Assembly (NCBI RefSeq): GCF_022410515.1
Contig: NZ_JACSDI010000005.1
Span: 1-64,000 of the forward strand
DNA length: 64,000 bases
Source of the DNA: Shewanella cutis
GTDB lineage: Bacteria; Pseudomonadota; Gammaproteobacteria; Enterobacterales; Shewanellaceae
Direction: 5' to 3'
In this document: one piece after another, positions 47,776-55,756 of the stretch
Position numbering within the stretch: position 1 is the stretch's first letter
How the letters are laid out: every line of letters starts with the position of its first letter
Translations under genes and position numbers: made by a program
Notes under the pieces: generated by a model
The model's database searches: none
Told to the model about the DNA's origin: nothing
Seen by the model: only the letters and a program-made list of their open reading frames with translations

Positions 47776-48738
47776 ATGAGCCCACAACCTAAGTCCGACA
47801 ATAACGCCCATACTTCTCAGCCTATCCCGCAGGAAGCCTTTGATTGGTATGATGAGTATGCCCATGGCATTATCGATCGCCGTGAGTTTATGGCGCGCCT
47901 TGCAGGTCTAGTGGCTCTGGGTTTTACCCTCAGCACACTCACAGGCGCACTGATGCCTAATTACGCCTTAGCCGAACAAGTGTCCTTTAACGATCCCACA
48001 ATCCAAGCCAGTTATGTGAAGTTTCCGTCCCCCGAAGGCTATGGCGAAGGGCGGGGTTATTTAGTCTTGCCAAGCGCGTTGCTGATCCCAGGCCAAAAGG
48101 CGGGCGATCCTAAGACCTTAGATCCCACTAAAAAAGCGCCCGTGGTGTTAGTGGTACACGAAAACCGTGGCCTTAATCCCTATATCGAAGATGTGGCCCG
48201 CCGCTTAGCGGCCAAGGGCTATATTGCTTTTGCCCCCGATGCGCTTTATAGCCTTGGTGGATATCCTGGTAATGATGATGCGGGCCGCGCCATGCAAGCG
48301 AGCCTCGATAGGGCCAAAATCGAGCAGGATTTTATCGCCGCCGCGCGCTTTTTAAGGGCGCACCCGCAGAGTAGTGGCAAACTCGGCGCCGTCGGATTTT
48401 GCTTTGGTGGCTATATCGTCAATATGCTTGCCGCTACCATTCCGGACGAGCTTGCCGCAGGCGTGCCTTTTTATGGCACACCCGCAGCAACTGAGCTGCG
48501 TAGCCGAGTTAAAGGCCCGCTAATGTTACAATTTGCCGCTTTAGATCAACGAATTAACGATACATGGGCCGAGTATGAAGCCCAATTAAAGGCCAATAAA
48601 GCCGATTACGTCGTGTATCTTTACCCGAATGTGAATCATGGTTTCCACAATGATTCCACCGCCCGTTATGATGAGCCAACGGCTGAGCTTGCATGGGCAA
48701 GAACCTTGGATTTCTTTGGTAAACATTTACTCGTATAA
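47776..48738 (+). CDS. Tat-exported dienelactone hydrolase family protein
   Basis: Alpha/beta hydrolase with a visible Tat-type leader: DRREFMA at residues 34-40 followed by a hydrophobic stretch, LAGLVALGFTLSTLTGALM, and an ALA cleavage site near 66. The hydrolase triad is Cys209 (GFCFGG), Asp257 and His288 (NVNHGF), all present. It is about 320 residues. ATG 47776 has GGAGAAAG. Twin-arginine export implies folding in the cytoplasm. Substrate unknown. A cytoplasmic relative is at 4406-5143. Confidence 0.9.
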   Translation: MSPQPKSDNNAHTSQPIPQEAFDWYDEYAHGIIDRREFMARLAGLVALGFTLSTLTGALMPNYALAEQVSFNDPTIQASYVKFPSPEGYGEGRGYLVLPSALLIPGQKAGDPKTLDPTKKAPVVLVVHENRGLNPYIEDVARRLAAKGYIAFAPDALYSLGGYPGNDDAGRAMQASLDRAKIEQDFIAAARFLRAHPQSSGKLGAVGFCFGGYIVNMLAATIPDELAAGVPFYGTPAATELRSRVKGPLMLQFAALDQRINDTWAEYEAQLKANKADYVVYLYPNVNHGFHNDSTARYDEPTAELAWARTLDFFGKHLLV

Positions 48739-48885
48739 GGCCATTTTGCGCCATTGCGACGGTTGAAAAGCAGATGTTTCTTCCGTTGCCAACTTGTAGG
48801 TGATTCGTTGTTTTATGCGCGAATGGGATCAAAATACTTGCTATCAGTTCCCATCTCGCTAGAATGCCCGCTCGAATACCTTTAA

Positions 48886-49045
48886 GTAGAGGCGCGCTGC
48901 CTATGACTACTTGTGCGGAGGGTGATGCCGCAGATGTACAAGGAAAGGAGTCAGCGCCGAAGTAGCCAGGTCATCAAACCGAGCTGCTGGTTTTGCATCA
49001 AATAGGTGCAAGACTGCCATAGTCATCCACTATGGAGCGCTACCT
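48886..49045 (+). ncRNA. lysine riboswitch (L-box) aptamer
   Basis: The region carries conserved blocks of the lysine aptamer: AGAGGCGCG at the start, GGAAAGGAGTCAGCGCCGAAG in the middle, GCTGCTGG, and ACTATGGAGCGCTACC at the end. The P1 helix pairs GTAG..GCGC near 48886 with GCGCTAC near 49042. It immediately precedes lysW, a known target of lysine riboswitches in Shewanella and Vibrio. Confidence 0.93.
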
Positions 49046-49136
49046 GAAGGGGCTGAGGAGTATTACCTCCCTATAGGTTTTGTTTCTTTATCCTCTCGGT
49101 AGATCTCCACCCGTTTTCTTTAGGTGAAAAGAGATC
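49034..49136 (+). promoter_or_regulatory. lysine riboswitch expression platform (RBS sequestration)
   Basis: Two alternative structures can be drawn. OFF: GATCTC (49102-49107) with GAGATC (49131-49136) plus CACC (49108-49111) with GGTG (49123-49126), enclosing the ribosome-binding site AGGTG. ON: P1 3' strand GGAGCGCTACC (49034-49044) with GGTAGATCTCC (49098-49108), 9 of 11 pairs. The two share 49102-49108, so they exclude each other. Confidence 0.72.
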
Positions 49137-50717
49137 ATGGACATTAGTCATTTTGCCGACTCCGGTTGGTCAGTACTTCCCCCTTTGTTAGCCGTCGCCT
49201 TGGCGATCATCACTCGCCGCGTACTGTTATCCCTTGGCGTAGGGATTGTGGCCGGCAGTTTGTTACTCAATCAGTTTTCTCCCCTTGATTCATTGCACTA
49301 TATGTTTAATACCGTGCTGAAGATTTTTTGGGTCGATGGCGCACTTAATCGCGACAATATCAATATGTTGCTATTTATGTTGCTGCTTGGCGGACTCATT
49401 AGTCTGATGACGGTTTCAGGCGCCACCCGCGCCTTTGCCGAGTGGGCGGCTAAGCGCGCTAAGACCCGTCGCGGCGCAAAAGGCTTAACTGGCGTGATGG
49501 TGTTTGCGTTTTTTATTGACGACTTTTTCCATAGTTTATCGGTTGGCGCCATTTGCCGTCCGGTGACCGATCGCTTTCAAATCTCCCGCGCCAAACTGGC
49601 TTATCTGTTAGATTCTACCGCTGCGCCCGTGTGCGTGCTGATGCCAATCTCTTCTTGGGGCGCTTATATTATCGCGCTTATCGGTGGCATTATGGCCGCC
49701 CACGGCATTACCGAGCAAAGCCCAATCTCAGCCTTTGTTGAGATGATCCCGATGAATCTGTATGCCGTGTTTACCCTGTTAATGGTGCTGGTGGTGATTG
49801 CGTTTCAAATGGATATCGGCCCGATGCGTAAACATGAAGCATGGGCGCTGGAGGGGAAGCTTTGGGATCCGTCTAAGCCTCGTCCAATCGGCTTAGATAT
49901 GGAAAGCCCTGAAGAAAGTAACGGTGGCATGATCGATATGGTATTGCCGATCCTAACCCTCACAGGCGCGACCGTGTATTTTATGATTTCCTCTGGTGCG
50001 GCAGTATTGGATGAAAAAGGGCTGCCATTTAGCGTACTTGGCTCCTTTGAAAACACCAATGTGGGCTCCTCGCTCGTGTATGGCGCGCTGTGCAGCTTGG
50101 CGGTGTCAATTCTGCTTGCACTGCGGTTAAAATTGGGCGCTAAAAACTGGCTTAAAGCCGCCCCGCAAGGGGTGATGGCCATGCTACCTGCGATCAATAT
50201 CTTGCTATTTGCATGGGCGATTGGTGCGGTTGTTCGCGATGTTGAGACCGGCAAATATCTGGCCTCCCTTGCCAATGGTAACTTGCCAATTGAAGTGTTG
50301 CCCGCGGTGGTGTTTGTGTTGTCCTGCGCCATGGCATTTGCCACCGGAACCAGTTGGGGCACCTTTGGTATTATGTTGCCACTGGCTGGCGATATAGCCG
50401 CAGCCAGCGATATCGCGTTAATGCTGCCAATGCTGGCCGCAGTGCTCGCAGGTTCAGTGTTTGGCGATCATAGCTCGCCGATTTCGAGCACCAGTATTTT
50501 GTCGGCCACAGGTGCAGGTTGCCACCATATTGACCATGTGATGACCCAGCTACCCTATGCCTTAGCCATCGCCTTTGGTGCCACCTTAGGCTATTTAGCC
50601 ATGGGGATTATGCATTCAACCTTAGCTGGATTTGCCGTAAGCGCCCTGTGGTTTGTGCTCTTCACTGCCTATCATCTGCGTAAAACGAAAAATCAGCCTT
50701 TGTTAGCCACGGCATAA
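49137..50717 (+). CDS. lysW: lysine transporter candidate, NhaC-type antiporter family
   Basis: A 526-residue polytopic membrane protein of the NhaC Na+/H+ antiporter superfamily with about 11-12 helices. Family blocks: FFIDDFFHSLSVGAICRPVTDRF (the conserved charged transport motif), DSTAAPVCVLMPISSWGAY and the later GTSWGTFGIMLPL and FGDHSSPISSTSILSATGAGC. A lysine riboswitch lies directly upstream, and comparative work on lysine regulons named this type LysW, predicted to import lysine or a lysine precursor in a Na+-coupled way. The substrate assignment rests on regulation, not experiment. Confidence 0.88.
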   Translation: MDISHFADSGWSVLPPLLAVALAIITRRVLLSLGVGIVAGSLLLNQFSPLDSLHYMFNTVLKIFWVDGALNRDNINMLLFMLLLGGLISLMTVSGATRAFAEWAAKRAKTRRGAKGLTGVMVFAFFIDDFFHSLSVGAICRPVTDRFQISRAKLAYLLDSTAAPVCVLMPISSWGAYIIALIGGIMAAHGITEQSPISAFVEMIPMNLYAVFTLLMVLVVIAFQMDIGPMRKHEAWALEGKLWDPSKPRPIGLDMESPEESNGGMIDMVLPILTLTGATVYFMISSGAAVLDEKGLPFSVLGSFENTNVGSSLVYGALCSLAVSILLALRLKLGAKNWLKAAPQGVMAMLPAINILLFAWAIGAVVRDVETGKYLASLANGNLPIEVLPAVVFVLSCAMAFATGTSWGTFGIMLPLAGDIAAASDIALMLPMLAAVLAGSVFGDHSSPISSTSILSATGAGCHHIDHVMTQLPYALAIAFGATLGYLAMGIMHSTLAGFAVSALWFVLFTAYHLRKTKNQPLLATA

Positions 50718-50740
50718 GGCTCTTTTACACGCGATCAACC

Positions 50741-50766
50741 AGGGGCCCACGGGCCCCTTGCTTTTT
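50741..50766 (+). terminator. intrinsic terminator after lysW
   Basis: Stem AGGGGCCC / GGGCCCCT with a 2-nt loop, followed by TGCTTTTTG, 24 bp after the stop codon. The T-tail is short. Confidence 0.75.
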
Positions 50767-50988
50767 GTGGGCTTACTCAAGCCCATAGCCATCTAAGTTA
50801 ATTTATGTTAGTCATCACTTAACTATCTAATTTGTAATGTGAAAGTGGTAGACAGATGTTAAACAGAACGTTATCTTACGTTTTTAACAAGGATGAGACT
50901 TGTCCGTGACCACGGCTAAGTTCACTTGCATCAGGAAGATGTGTCTTTATTTCGCAAGAACACCTCCTGAACAATATGCGATAAGACT

Positions 50989-51104
50989 CTAGGTGCTAGG
51001 TGCTAGGTGCTAGGTGCTAGGTGCTAGGTGCTAGATTCTAGATTCTAGATTCTAGATTCTAGATTCTAGATTCTAGATTCTAGATTCTAGATTCTAGATT
51101 CTAT
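50989..51104. repeat. heptad array: 6 x CTAGGTG then 10 x CTAGATT
   Basis: Six perfect CTAGGTG units (50989-51030) switch without a break in register to ten perfect CTAGATT units (51031-51100), followed by CTAT. The two blocks differ only at heptad positions 5-7. The abrupt switch suggests separate block expansions of a mixed seed. Confidence 0.95.
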
Positions 51105-51564
51105 AAAAGCATTACAGCAGTGCAATCCCTTGGCTAATGGGTGTTGGCCAAGTGCGGTAGCCATGGCAGAGCTTTTTTGTCGAACGACAAAGTTGAAACG
51201 TTTTGATGGTGCTGATTTGCTTGGCGCTGCGAATTGGCAATGTTATCTCGGTTATCTGTTTATGGCGGCCTGTCGGCCGAGGTGGATCAAGGTCGTGGGG
51301 CTTCACCCCACACCCGACCAAGGAGGACTGCTCGTCCTATCCTCCTTGGATGCTCCAAGACGCCCCTAACGGAGTTGAAAGCCCCTTGGGCATTAAGCGT
51401 TCTTATGCTATCGCGTCAGACGCTCGTCCCTGATTCGACTGACGCTATCTCGGCCTCCATGCCTCGCTCACGCAACGAACGCAAATGCCCTGCGGCAACT
51501 CCGAGGGGATGGTGTATTCCTTCGGCTCAGGTGTTATTGGACGATTGTTAAGGCATAATAATGC

Positions 51565-51580
51565 GCCTGTCCGATCTTTT
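51565..51580 (+). repeat. 16-bp direct repeat, left copy
   Basis: GCCTGTCCGATCTTTT; an identical copy is at 52834-52849. The pair brackets the two orphan genes and is 1269 bp apart. Confidence 0.8.
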
Positions 51581-51797
51581 CTAAAACGCTTCTCGGTATG
51601 TAAGGTCTCGATTTTTCTGTATGAAAAATGTTGAAAACTCATCATAAGCGAAACTAAGTTGCTGCAATATTTAAATTATTTATTCGGATTGTTCGAAGGT
51701 TAAGCCATTTACCGCTTAGGTTTTGTTAGAAGTCCGAGTTATGCACTGTTAGGGTTCAACTTTCACCTCATTTTTTAAACAAGGAAATTATAAAAAT

Positions 51798-52100
51798 ATG
51801 CAAGAAGCAAATAAATTAGAGCTGCATTATTTTTTTAATGACAATTCTCATCAAATAGACGCTTTGGTTAGAAATAAGTGTGAAGCAGAGCTTCTCGCTA
51901 TAGCATATGAAGCTGCTGTGGCTTTAGAAATAAGCTTAAATATAAATTCAGACATAGTAGCTGAAGGCGGATTTAGAGACTTTTGGAATTTTCTAGGAAA
52001 TAATAATAACCAAATTTCGTTAATTTTAGTTGTGATAACCATTATTTTTCAAGAGTACCAATGTCCGATCCTGAAGCCGAAACATTGGAGAATGAGCTAA
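51798..52100 (+). CDS. orphan protein with C-terminal membrane segment
   Basis: A 100-residue protein in AT-rich DNA, unlike its neighbours. AAGGA precedes the ATG. Residues 1-65 look soluble and helical with many acidic residues; a single hydrophobic helix (about 73-87, SLILVVITIIF) is near the C-terminus. It overlaps the next gene by 40 bp in a different frame. No family recognised; an accessory, probably transferred gene. Confidence 0.6.
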   Translation: MQEANKLELHYFFNDNSHQIDALVRNKCEAELLAIAYEAAVALEISLNINSDIVAEGGFRDFWNFLGNNNNQISLILVVITIIFQEYQCPILKPKHWRMS

Positions 52101-52741
52101 AAAAGTTATCTATCGAAGAGAAAAAATTAAACATCCAAAAACTAAAGCAGGAGTTAGAACAAAATGAGTTTAACCCTGAAACGATAGGTAAAGTAACAAA
52201 GGTAGTCGATTCAAATTTAAAAATACTAAAAAGAAAATCAAATTTTTATACTCACTTGAGTAAGTATAACAAAGTCACTGAAGTTTCATTTGCAGCAGTT
52301 AATGATAAATATGAAGCAGTTTTTGATGAACGCCATGTCAAATCAAGTGAATTTCGGAAGTTCATACTTTCAACTAACAAACTTCGTTCGGAAGTTGATT
52401 CTGAAGCAATCATACAAATTGTGTCACCAGTCTTACGAGAGACTAAGCACAAATGGAAAGGCATATATAATGAAGAAACAATTAGTTTTGATATGCTAGA
52501 CGTCCAGTTCAGGGACGAGGTTTTGTTGGAAAAGCATAGTTTTAAGCATGGTTCGACAATAAGGTGTGTATTAAATGTACACCGCGAGTTAGATGAAGTT
52601 GGTGATATAAAAATTAAAGGCTATAGTGTTTCAACGGTGCTTGAAAAAATAGAAGGTGGTGTTGTCTATGAGACAATGCAAGGTAAGTCATACCGACAAG
52701 CTTCTAAGTTTTCAAAATCTCAAACAGATCTCTTTGATTGA
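52061..52741 (+). CDS. orphan cytoplasmic protein, coiled-coil N-terminus
   Basis: A 226-residue protein in low-GC DNA. Residues 5-40 are a strong amphipathic helix with many Glu, Lys and Leu (likely coiled coil). The rest is mixed alpha/beta with a C-terminal beta segment (IKGYSVSTVLEKIEGG). No family was recognised. It overlaps the 51798 gene, so the pair is likely to be expressed together: a small membrane protein plus a cytoplasmic partner. Confidence 0.62.
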   Translation: MSDPEAETLENELKKLSIEEKKLNIQKLKQELEQNEFNPETIGKVTKVVDSNLKILKRKSNFYTHLSKYNKVTEVSFAAVNDKYEAVFDERHVKSSEFRKFILSTNKLRSEVDSEAIIQIVSPVLRETKHKWKGIYNEETISFDMLDVQFRDEVLLEKHSFKHGSTIRCVLNVHRELDEVGDIKIKGYSVSTVLEKIEGGVVYETMQGKSYRQASKFSKSQTDLFD

Positions 52742-52833
52742 CCCTGAACAAATCCGTCAAGGAAAAGGATTTAATGGGTCTTCCATTGTTAAATCCGTAG
52801 AATAAAATGGATATCCATCGTTAATAAAAATGT

Positions 52834-52849
52834 GCCTGTCCGATCTTTT
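52834..52849 (+). repeat. 16-bp direct repeat, right copy
   Basis: Identical to 51565-51580 (GCCTGTCCGATCTTTT). It lies just before the attC-like site. Confidence 0.8.
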
Positions 52850-52864
52850 TTGCAAAGCGGCTTC

Positions 52865-52953
52865 GTTCAACAATGAGCTTAACTGTCGCTCACTTTGTTC
52901 GCTGGACTCACAAAAGCTACGCTTTTGCTCGCCAGTTAGTTTAATTGTTAGGT
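52865..52953 (+). other. attC-like recombination site (integron cassette remnant)
   Basis: The stretch starts with GTTCAAC (fits RYYYAAC) and ends with GTTAGGT (fits GTTRRRY). Its arms are imperfect inverted repeats: AACAATGAGCTTAACTG on the left against the complement of CAGTTAGTTTAATTGTT on the right. An internal hairpin AAAAGC-tac-GCTTTT sits near the middle. Size 89 bp is in the attC range. No integrase gene is in the window. Confidence 0.6.
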
Positions 52954-52983
52954 GTTTGAGCACTAATCCAGATTGAGAGTATT

Positions 52984-53142
52984 ATGGAAGAAAAGAAAAT
53001 TAGTGATGTCGTTTTTGATTTTATTGAAAACATGGATGCTTTAAACGAAAGTGCGCCACTAGTCTTATCAACAGAAGTAAAATCTAGCGAAGTAAAATCT
53101 AGCCACCCATTACAAATCGCGTTATTTAGGCTCCTCTACTAG
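52984..53142 (+). CDS. short ORF with tandem 15-bp duplication, likely remnant
   Basis: An open frame of 52 codons starting 31 bp after the attC-like site. A 15-bp unit GAAGTAAAATCTAGC is duplicated in frame (residues EVKSS twice). The sequence is acidic at the start and then turns hydrophobic before a stop just ahead of the transposase gene. It may be the front of a cassette gene cut off by the transposase insertion. Confidence 0.4.
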   Translation: MEEKKISDVVFDFIENMDALNESAPLVLSTEVKSSEVKSSHPLQIALFRLLY

Positions 53143-53175
53143 ACTCAGTAAAAGTGTTTATGTGGAGGAGTTGCT

Positions 53176-54153
53176 ATGCCGAGGCCTAGAAGAACTCAGA
53201 TTAGTGTTGAAGACACGCCCTTCTATCACTGTTGTAGTCGCGTTGTTCGGCGTGCATTTTTATGCGGCGATGATACTTATTCAGGTAAAAACTATGACCA
53301 TCGCCGCGCTTGGGTAGAATCGCTACTGTTTGAACTTGAAGCAGTTTTTTCTATTGATATAGCGGCCTTTGCGATAATGTCGAATCATTTGCATGTGGTG
53401 TTACGGGTGGATATCGACCGTGCTAATCGTTGGACTGATCGCGAAGTGCTTGAGCAGTGGCATAAGCTATTTAAAGGTGATGAATTAACGCAAAAATTCG
53501 CTAAAGGTGAGTTGGTTGAACCTCACCAAGTCCTCAGGCTAAAACATGCAATAGCAATTTACCGTAGCCGTTTATGTGATATCAGTTGGTTCATGCGTTG
53601 CTTAAACGAACCAATAGCAAGACAAGCAAATCAAGAAGATAACTGTAGTGGTCGTTTCTGGGAAGGTCGCTTTAAGTCACAGGCTCTACTTGATGAAGCT
53701 GCGGTTTTAGCCTGTATGACCTATGTTGATTTGAATCCCATCAGAGCCAAAATGGCTAACACGCCAGAACAATCAGACCATACCAGCATTCAGCTACGCA
53801 TTAGGGCTGCATTGAAAGGTGAACAGCCTAACAATTTACTGCCTTTCATTGGTAATGAACGCGATAACCAACCTAATGGAATCGCGTTTACGCTCAAGGA
53901 TTATCTTGAGTTAGTTGAGGATACAGGGCGGATCATCCGCAACGATAAGCGTGGTGCAATAAGTGGAAATAGCAACAAGTTACTGACCAGATTAAATATA
54001 TCCCAAGACAATTGGCTTAAACTGACCACCGAGTTTGGCAAGCTATTTCATGGCCCAGTCGGTACGTTGCAAGAACTGACCGATTACTGCGAGCATTTAG
54101 AGAAGCGACGACGGCACTTTGCTAAATGCTGTCGTTACCTTAACACAGGCTGA
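53176..54153 (+). mobile_element. Y1 (HUH) transposase-like protein, REP-associated type
   Basis: A 325-residue single-domain Y1_Tnp protein. The HUH motif is NHLHVV (residues 70-75) and the GRFWEGRFKSQ block and the YVDLNPIRA region are typical of REP-associated tyrosine transposases. GGAGGAG gives a strong ribosome-binding site. No classic insertion-sequence ends or a partner gene were found; REP-associated enzymes are usually stand-alone. The C-terminal part from about 210 is additional and of unknown role. Confidence 0.85.
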
Positions 54154-54164
54154 TTTCAAGCCTG
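54146..54164 (+). terminator. small inverted repeat at transposase end
   Basis: CAGGCT / AGCCTG with a 7-nt loop spanning the stop codon, followed by TTTC. Weak terminator candidate. Confidence 0.4.
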
Positions 54165-54580
54165 TTTCATTGCTCGTTCCTTCAAAAGCTCCAACACCTC
54201 CAACGAGGCAATGGGTTGGGCTTGTTTTACTAAAAATATCGTTTTTTCAGCCAAATAGGTCAATTTAGTCAGTCATCATCCTTTGTAACCCTACTTCGCT
54301 ACCCTTTTAACGGCTAAGTGACTTTTCGTCACTTGAATGCCCTCATAAAGTACATTATGTTCTTGTTTTATTTTGGGTGGCCTGATGTATCGATAGCCTG
54401 ATGTATCGGCCTGATGTATCGCTGCCTGATTTATTTGTAGTGGAAGAGGACTAAAAAAGTAAATTTAGAATCAGCAAATTGGCATGAAAATTTAGCTATA
54501 TGGTCATTTTTACCTAATTAACTGCCGATAGACTAATAATATAAAAATCTAACAATAATTTGCATGGAGTATGGCGATAA
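54154..54580. other. intergenic region with tandem 13-bp repeats
   Basis: About 430 bp between the transposase and the MORN gene. It contains three copies of GCCTGATGTATCG (54381-54422), listed separately. The rest is AT-rich with no clear ORF or promoter. Confidence 0.5.
54381..54433 (+). repeat. GCCTGATGTATCG imperfect tandem repeat
   Basis: Copies at 54381-54393, 54397-54409 and 54410-54422, and a partial fourth from 54425 (GCCTGAT). Spacing is 16, 13 and 15 bp. Confidence 0.85.
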
Positions 54581-55318
54581 ATGAAATTGAAACAGGCTTT
54601 GCTAATTGGTTTAGCACTTTTTATATCAAAATCTGCTTATTCAAACCCTTCAGAATGTTGGGTTGAAGATCCTGATGTTCAAGGAACTTATGAGGGAGAT
54701 TGTGTAGCTGGTAAAGCTAATGGTTTTGGAGTTTCAACAGGAAAGGATACCTATAAAGGTGAATTTAAAGATGGGTATTTACATGGAAAAGGTACCTATA
54801 CATGGCAAAGTGGTAGGGTATATGAAGGGGATTGGGTCGATGGGAAGCGGACAGGGAAAGGCAAATGGCAAGAATGTGGTCCAGCCTCTGGTTGTGACTA
54901 CTATGAGGGAGAATGGCTGAATAGTAAGTTTAATGGATTTGGTACGTTTTCTTACCGTTGTAACTGTAAGTTTATTGGTTGCCAACGTTGTACAGATCAC
55001 GGATTGTTTGAAGATGGAAAATTAATTGAATCAGCACCATCAGATGTGACGTCTATAAAAGAGTTCAAAGCTTGGAAAATGAAAGAGAGTAAAAAAATTA
55101 ATGCTTATGAAGATAAGGTTCGCTCTTTTAGATCTAACTTATCTGTAGGTGATGATTCTTCAGTTGGTATTATTATAGAAGTAAAAGAAAATATAGTAAA
55201 AGTACAGACAAATGATAGCCAATGCACACAGCGAAATAATGATGGAGATTGCTTAAATTGGATTACTACACCTGTAGAAAAATGGTTTAAGAAAAATGAT
55301 ATTTATCCTAGAGATTAA
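54581..55318 (+). CDS. exported MORN-repeat protein with Cys-rich loop
   Basis: A 245-residue protein with a signal peptide (1-21). Residues 36-122 hold four classic MORN repeats (YEGDCVAGKANGFG, YKGEFKDGYLHGKGTY, YEGDWVDGKRTGKGKW, YEGEWLNSKFNGFGTF). A short Cys-rich segment follows (RCNCKFIGCQRC), perhaps a disulfide-bonded or metal-binding knot, and then a C-terminal domain of about 90 residues without a recognised family. The MORN repeats here differ from the MORN_2 type of 41038-45224. AT-rich, so possibly acquired. Confidence 0.78.
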   Translation: MKLKQALLIGLALFISKSAYSNPSECWVEDPDVQGTYEGDCVAGKANGFGVSTGKDTYKGEFKDGYLHGKGTYTWQSGRVYEGDWVDGKRTGKGKWQECGPASGCDYYEGEWLNSKFNGFGTFSYRCNCKFIGCQRCTDHGLFEDGKLIESAPSDVTSIKEFKAWKMKESKKINAYEDKVRSFRSNLSVGDDSSVGIIIEVKENIVKVQTNDSQCTQRNNDGDCLNWITTPVEKWFKKNDIYPRD

Positions 55319-55756
55319 ATCCTCATCGCTTTAATGTTTAATTGGAAATCCATTGCTAAATCTCTAAAATTGGTAGTAAACATTACTCGGCATACTTTGC
55401 ATGGCTAGCGAGCAACACAAAAGCAGCAGAAGTTCACCTATCCCCTGCGAAGTTGCTGAAGGGCGTTGAAGAAAATCGCGTGACGCAGACAGGACGTCTG
55501 CGTAGCTTTCGGGGGGAAGGGACGCCCCATCGGAAGCGTTAGCGATTTTCGAATAAGCACGAAGCCAGTATTCAATGCATGTAACTTCGCTAGGGGCGGC
55601 AAGGGGAGATGCAAGAGGGGGATTGCTGTTGATCCCCTTCTTGCCCTGGTGTGGAATGGAATTCCACGACTTTGATTTAAAATTTCAAACGAAGTTTGAA
55701 TCAGCTTTTCAAACCGCGTTAGCGTAAGTCCGATCCAGCTTACTCTGGATCACTCT
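55319..55756. other. noncoding region with hairpins, 3' of metH
   Basis: About 440 bp. Inverted repeats seen: GCAAGAGGGGGAT / ATCCCCTTCTTGC-like (55611-55644), CAAAC-gaa-GTTTG (55687-55699) and GATCCAG / CTGGATC (55732-55751). None is followed by a T-run. No convincing gene. The last one is just past the metH stop and may mark its transcript end. Confidence 0.5.

Larger units (their letters stand above)
50718..51797. other. long noncoding stretch with heptad array and degenerate DNA
   Basis: About 1.08 kb. It starts with the lysW terminator, then the heptad array (50989-51104). From 51105 to 51797 I see no plausible gene: the open frames are short, overlapping and lack ribosome-binding sites. 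An inverted repeat (CCAAGGAGGAct.. / ..atCCTCCTTGG) lies around 51318-51348. The last part (51549-51580) carries a GTTAAGG near-core and one copy of the 16-bp direct repeat described below. Confidence 0.6.

Noticed and set aside
51130-51645. Several overlapping short open frames on both strands
   Set aside because: No ribosome-binding sites, no recognisable protein features, and mutual overlap. Treated as noncoding or decayed DNA.
51565-52849. The 16-bp direct repeats as an insertion-sequence target duplication
   Set aside because: 16 bp is long for a target duplication, and no transposase lies between the copies; cassette boundaries fit better.
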